64,000 nt of DNA from JAFCUW01 sp049897565. GTDB taxonomy: Bacteria; Pseudomonadota; Gammaproteobacteria; Burkholderiales; Burkholderiaceae_D. The stretch lies in contig NZ_JAFCWM010000026.1 in NCBI RefSeq assembly GCF_049897565.1, positions 6,315-70,314 of the forward strand, in the 5' to 3' direction. The position numbers and the translations under genes are program-made. A model generated the notes under the pieces. The model was not told the DNA's origin. It made no database searches and saw only the letters and a program-made list of their open reading frames with translations. This document shows positions 60,894-64,000 of the stretch, in pieces (the first letter of the stretch is position 1; each line of letters opens with the position of its first letter).

Positions 60894-61265
60894 CTATTCG
60901 TCGACGACCCGGCGGATTGCGCGGGCGCGCCCATGGAAAGGGCGGCCATACATGGTCTGGATGCCGCTGGTGAAGTTTTGCCCCCACACGAGCTGCGAGC
61001 GCGCTTCGGACGGTTCAGAAGACCAGTACCAGACACGGTGAAACTGTTCTTTCAGGTTGGCGAACAGCAGCGACAGTTCGCGCCGGGTCGGCAGCTCGCC
61101 GCCGGCGAAGGCGGCCCATTCGCGCGCGGCGGCCCAGGTGACGTCCTGGGCGTCGCCCGGAAGCAGCACGACGTGATGATCCGGCGCGCCGTTTTTCCCG
61201 AGGATCATCCCCGCGTAGTGTTCGCCGTCCTTCAAGCTTGCCCTGACTGGATCGTTCCTGCTCAT
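60894..61265 (-). CDS. DUF1566-like protein
   Basis: 123-aa protein with the DUF1566 pattern: LPGDAQDVTWAAAREWAAF, GELPTRRELSLLFAN, VWYWSSEPSE, and AIRRVVDE at the end. The fold resembles lectin-like or FGE-related domains, and it probably folds alone. Not linked to a known pathway. The start is ATG 61265. Confidence 0.65.
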   Translation of the reverse strand: MSRNDPVRASLKDGEHYAGMILGKNGAPDHHVVLLPGDAQDVTWAAAREWAAFAGGELPTRRELSLLFANLKEQFHRVWYWSSEPSEARSQLVWGQNFTSGIQTMYGRPFHGRARAIRRVVDE

Positions 61266-61459
61266 TCGCCCTCCCTGGAAGCTCGCACGTAGCAGTTAAG
61301 ACCCGCGCGCGAAGGCTAAGTTGCCGTGTTTCTGACGGCGTGAGCGAAAAAGGCGCTGCACCGCGAGCGGCCGCGTTTCGCCTTATAATTTCACCCTCTC
61401 TGAAATTATGGAAGTTGCAATGGTCCCCGTCGGCGGCCGCGTCACGCCAACGCTGCCGA

Positions 61460-62070
61460 ATGATCACTGCACTCGCCATTTTTATCGCCACGCTGGTCCT
61501 CGTCATCTGGCAGCCGCGCGGGCTCGGCATCGGCAGGAGCGCCTCGCTCGGCGCCATCGCCGCCTTGCTGGCCGGCGTCATCCAGGTGTCCGACATTCCC
61601 GTCGTGTGGCACATCGTGTGGAACGCCACCGCCACCTTCATCGCCATCATCATCACCAGCCTGCTGCTTGACCAGGCCGGCTTCTTCGAATGGGCCGCGC
61701 TGCACATGGCCCGCTTCGGCGGCGGCAGCGGCCGCAAGCTGTTCGTGCTGATGGTGCTGCTCGGCGCGGCCGTGTCGGCGCTGTTCGGCAACGACGGCGC
61801 CACGCGCCGTGGCAAATCGTCGTGTTCTCGCTCGGCATGTACCTGGTCGTGTACGGGCTGCGCAATGCCGGCCTGACCGCCGCGCTGACGCAGCTGCTCG
61901 ATGCTTGCGCGCAGTACGGCGTGTGGGGCGCGGCGATGGGCACCGGCATCATCACGGCGCTGCTGTCGTCGATCATGAACAACCTGCCGACCGTGCTGAT
62001 CGGCGCGTTGTCGATCGATGCCACCGCCACCAGCGGCGCGGTGCGCGAAGCGATGGTGTTCGCCAACGTC
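61460..62070 (+). pseudogene. Arsenite/anion permease ArsB remnant with its middle deleted
   Basis: The first 110 codons follow ArsB: MITALAIFIATLVLVIWQPRG... LFGNDGA. Family members then have about 170 more residues before PWQIVVFSLGMYLVVYGLRNAG, but here that part follows at once in another frame (junction at about 61800). The second half runs LSSIMNNLPTVLIGALSIDA, then AMVFANV, and stops being ArsB-like at about 62070. So a central block and the C-terminus are both lost. A functional pump is impossible. It overlaps the DUF488 gene start. Confidence 0.75.
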
Positions 62071-62084
62071 CCAGGAGGCTTCCA

Positions 62085-62819
62085 GTGGATACGCATCTCG
62101 TCTGTACCATCGGTCATTCGACCCGTCCGATCGATGAATTCATCGGGCTGCTGCAGCTGCACGACGTGCGGTGCGTGCTCGACGTTCTCACGGTGCCGAA
62201 GTCGCGCCACAATCCGCAATATAATCGCGATAACTTGCCTGCTTCACTGGAAGCGGCCGGCATCGGCTACCGCCACATCGCCGGCCTGGGCCGGCTGCGC
62301 CATGCCCGCGCCGACTCGGCCAACACCGGCTGGCACAACGCGTCGTTTCGCGGCTACGCCGATTACATGCAGACGGTCGAATTCAACGACAATGTCGACG
62401 CCCTGGTTGAACTGGCGCGCGCATTTCGTTGCGTGCTGATGTGCTCCGAATCGGTGCCGTGGCGTTGCCATCGTTCGATGGTGGCGGACGCGCTGCTGGT
62501 ACGTGGCGTCCCGGTCGAGCACATCATCAGCGGCGCCAAGCGCAAGCCGCATGTGCTGACCCCGTTCGCGGTGGTCGAGGGAACCCGGATCACGTATCCG
62601 CCGCAACCGAAGTCGGCGGCGCCAAGACTTCGACTCAAAAATAAAGCTGTCTGCTCTGGTTGCATGCCGATACCTGCTTGCCTATGCTGGTTCCTGAATG
62701 TCAAATCACTGGATGGAGGATGTCATGGGCCTCAAGAGCGCCGTCCTCGCGACGGCTTTTGTATTTATGGGCGGTTGCGCCCAGACCGGCGGCGTCAGGC
62801 CGCCGCCGCAGGCAGATGA
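62085..62819 (+). CDS. DUF488-family protein, probably with a lost stop
   Basis: DUF488 protein (nuclease-like family) starting at GTG 62085 with a perfect AGGAGG six bases upstream. It reads DTHLVCTIGHSTRPIDEFIGLL, with YNRDNLP-type patterns, CSESVPWRCHRSMVADALL and HILT-like FAVVEGTRITYP at about residue 175. After that, family members normally end, but here the frame stays open for another 65 codons of unrelated sequence, overlapping the lipoprotein gene at 62725. The tail is probably an artefact of a lost stop. Total 244 codons. Confidence 0.7.
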   Translation: MDTHLVCTIGHSTRPIDEFIGLLQLHDVRCVLDVLTVPKSRHNPQYNRDNLPASLEAAGIGYRHIAGLGRLRHARADSANTGWHNASFRGYADYMQTVEFNDNVDALVELARAFRCVLMCSESVPWRCHRSMVADALLVRGVPVEHIISGAKRKPHVLTPFAVVEGTRITYPPQPKSAAPRLRLKNKAVCSGCMPIPACLCWFLNVKSLDGGCHGPQERRPRDGFCIYGRLRPDRRRQAAAAGR

Positions 62820-63003
62820 AATTTACGCGCCCGATGCAGGGGTAACGTCGAGCGGTGCGTCGACGTCAGGCCGGACGAGCGCCGGCGGCGGCGAGCGCTC
62901 TCGCGAGGAAGTGCACGCCGAGGCGGTGGAGGCGGTGAAGAATCACAAGTCGACACTGATGGATGAACTGGAGTGGTTCAATCCGTTCGTCAAAGGGCGT
63001 TGA
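62725..63003 (+). CDS. Small lipoprotein
   Basis: 92-aa protein. Start ATG 62725 has GGAGG five bases upstream. The lipobox lies in FVFMGGC (Cys at residue 18), so the mature chain begins CAQTGGVRPPPQ. The rest is Ser/Gly-rich, then a charged helix (REEVHAEAVEAVKNHKST) and DELEWFNPFVKGR. No domain recognised. Terminator immediately after the stop. Confidence 0.65.
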   Translation: MGLKSAVLATAFVFMGGCAQTGGVRPPPQADEIYAPDAGVTSSGASTSGRTSAGGGERSREEVHAEAVEAVKNHKSTLMDELEWFNPFVKGR

Positions 63004-63036
63004 AAAAAAGCGTCACGATTGCTCGTGACGCTTTCA
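63003..63036 (+). terminator. Intrinsic-type terminator after the small lipoprotein
   Basis: 12-bp stem AAAGCGTCACGA/TCGTGACGCTTT with a 4-base loop. It follows the stop at 63003 and carries flanking A- and T-runs. Confidence 0.75.
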
Positions 63037-63240
63037 GCTTCGGCAAGCTGGCGCTGAAGGCTTCTCAGCCTTCAGGTGCCTGTTCAGGAACGCTTCCATT
63101 TTCGGGGCGAAATCGATCTCGGTGCTGACCTGGCGGAAGCCGTGCGCTTCGTTGGCATAGGTGATCCATTCCGGCGGCCGTCCAGCCTTGATCAGGGCAG
63201 AGCGGAGGCGCTCGCCGTGTTCGGCACGCGCTGCGACGCT
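63034..63240 (-). pseudogene. C-terminal fragment of an S9 prolyl oligopeptidase
   Basis: On the minus strand, a frame reads AEHGERLRSALIKAGRPPEWITYANEAHGF, the tail of an S9 peptidase with the catalytic His, then KMEAFLNRHLKAEKP and a stop at 63034. Upstream of about 63240 no peptidase-like sequence can be found. About 65 of the 600 codons remain. It may be a partial duplicate or relic of the gene type at 28893. Confidence 0.6.
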
Positions 63241-63490
63241 TGGCGCTGCGCGGGGCGCGTGGTTCTGGCCTCAGCCATAGCCGTGGCGCTCCGTGGAGAG
63301 TCAAGCAGACGCAACAGTGCTCTGGCGTGCGGGTCGTGGGCCCGACGTTTTCCTTCCTCAAGACAGCCAGCCATGCCTTTTGATCTCTGAGGGTGGGAGC
63401 CGTGGGACGAACTCGACCAATATCAAGGCCGGTTGTCATAGGAGGGAGGAGTGCTTTTTGGACGTCTGCGGACGTCTTAGTACTTTGACA
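63241..63490. other. Gene-free stretch, nothing recognised
   Basis: No convincing reading frame or RNA gene. Short open frames exist but have no ribosome site, no family pattern and no codon bias like their neighbours. Confidence 0.5.
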
Positions 63491-63514
63491 TGGTGCCGGG
63501 ACCGGAATCGAATG
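63491..63514 (-). other. tRNA-3'-end-like fragment, possible attachment-site scar
   Basis: On the minus strand the sequence ends TTCGATTCCGG-TCCCGGC-ACCA, the look of a T-loop, acceptor 3' strand and CCA. The 5' part that should pair in a real tRNA is missing, and the T-stem does not close. A partial tRNA end is the usual mark left by an integrating element. No integrase gene is nearby in the window. Confidence 0.35.
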
Positions 63515-64000
63515 TGGCAAAGTAAGGCTTGTGCGGGTTGCGTTTCAAGTCAGTATTGCTCATCTATGGACGCAAACATGGACGCAAGGAATTATGGCGC
63601 TCGGCCTTGCGTTTTTTGGGTTCAATAGTTCTCGGCTGCGCCGATGGCCGTGGACCACTGAGGTGTGACAATTCGATAGTCTTTTGATACCTTCAGCGAT
63701 GTACTATGATTTTGCGCAACGGCGCGCTCTTGCTGGAGCATCCAGGACGGGCCCGTTGATCTTTTCATTTATGCTGGGCATTGCTTTTTTGACTGGCATC
63801 ATTGGATCAGTGAAGGATTGTACGAAACCGGAAGGGATTACAGCCGATCAAGGTCTGACAACGAGGTGGCGGCGCGCGCCCCAATCCACCCAAGTTAGCC
63901 GATTTCAACAATTTTTCTGACTCATTGCCTTGTGCGGTTTTTGGTCTTGCTTCCGCGGTTTCGAGAGATTTTCACGATGTCGATAGGTCCTTCCAGCGAT
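63515..64000. other. Gene-poor right end
   Basis: No gene I would defend. Two ATGGACGCAA copies lie 12 bases apart at 63566 and 63578. A 78-codon frame starting TTG at 63684 has one hydrophobic helix (GPLIFSFMLGIAFLTGII) but no ribosome site, so I left it out of the gene list. Confidence 0.4.

Noticed and set aside
63684..63920. 78-codon frame with one hydrophobic helix
   Set aside because: TTG start without a ribosome site, no neighbour and no family pattern; not counted as a gene.

Overview
The window is high-GC DNA, densely coded on both strands, with short overlaps inside operons. It reads like a chromosome piece from a betaproteobacterium of the Oxalobacteraceae (Massilia/Duganella/Janthinobacterium type). 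That assignment is an inference from the urease layout, the gene styles and the BPSL0067- and STY0301-like proteins; no rRNA or intact tRNA is present to confirm it.

Layout. 1-4519 holds the urease operon (ureD tail, ureABC, ureEFG). 4516-8531 holds an acyltransferase, an ArsC-like reductase, a membrane protein and an OmpR/histidine-kinase pair. 8533-13794 holds a wrecked hydrolase, an M1 aminopeptidase, an ArsR-SRPBCC pair, an old yellow enzyme and a second ArsR regulator that appears to start at CTG. 13909-16379 holds a damaged DUF1304 gene, an EamA transporter, an SMR exporter and a periplasmic binding protein. 16655-20408 is an envelope-lipid operon: GT2, ArnT-like GT39, PAP2 phosphatase and a lipid-A N-domain protein. 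20427-31959 holds stress and housekeeping genes: deacylase, acyltransferase-3, pirin, azoreductase/LysR, phosphatidylserine decarboxylase, HD and RNase H proteins, an S9 peptidase, a YXWGXW protein and a small lipoprotein.

The most remarkable part is 32473-56960. Spread over about 24 kb are a giant penicillin-binding transpeptidase (1075 aa), four unrecognised coupled genes (one with a Lon/ComM-like fold carrying a Ser-Lys pair), an SPFH protein with a zinc ribbon at each end, a Ser/Thr kinase fused to a formylglycine-enzyme-like domain, an FHA protein, a PP2C phosphatase, an SH3 membrane protein, a second FHA-like protein, a SEDS (RodA/FtsW-type) polymerase with an extra N-terminal domain, and a second Ser/Thr kinase. 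The set of parts (kinases, PP2C, FHA, SEDS, PBP) is that of the actinobacterial pknAB-pbpA-rodA-pstP-fha cluster, which regulates wall growth by phosphorylation. Here it is built from divergent, elaborated proteins. I read it as a candidate phospho-regulated, specialised peptidoglycan-synthesis system. It is interrupted by ordinary genes (pirin, DUF1801, MFS, GNAT) and by a low-GC island that looks like an orphan type VI amidase effector with its immunity gene (50690-51520).

The right end (57055-64000) holds a glycine-zipper protein, a metallophosphoesterase, an M28 peptidase, small membrane and lipoprotein genes, an ArsB wreck, a DUF488 gene, a peptidase fragment and a mostly gene-free stretch with a tRNA-3'-end-like sequence.

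Two themes cut across the window. One is a family of short inverted repeats with the core GGGGTCTGACC, found at several places and expanded into an array at 32115-32369. The other is a run of genes that keep both ends but have lost their middle (8533, 13909, 61460; perhaps 27266).
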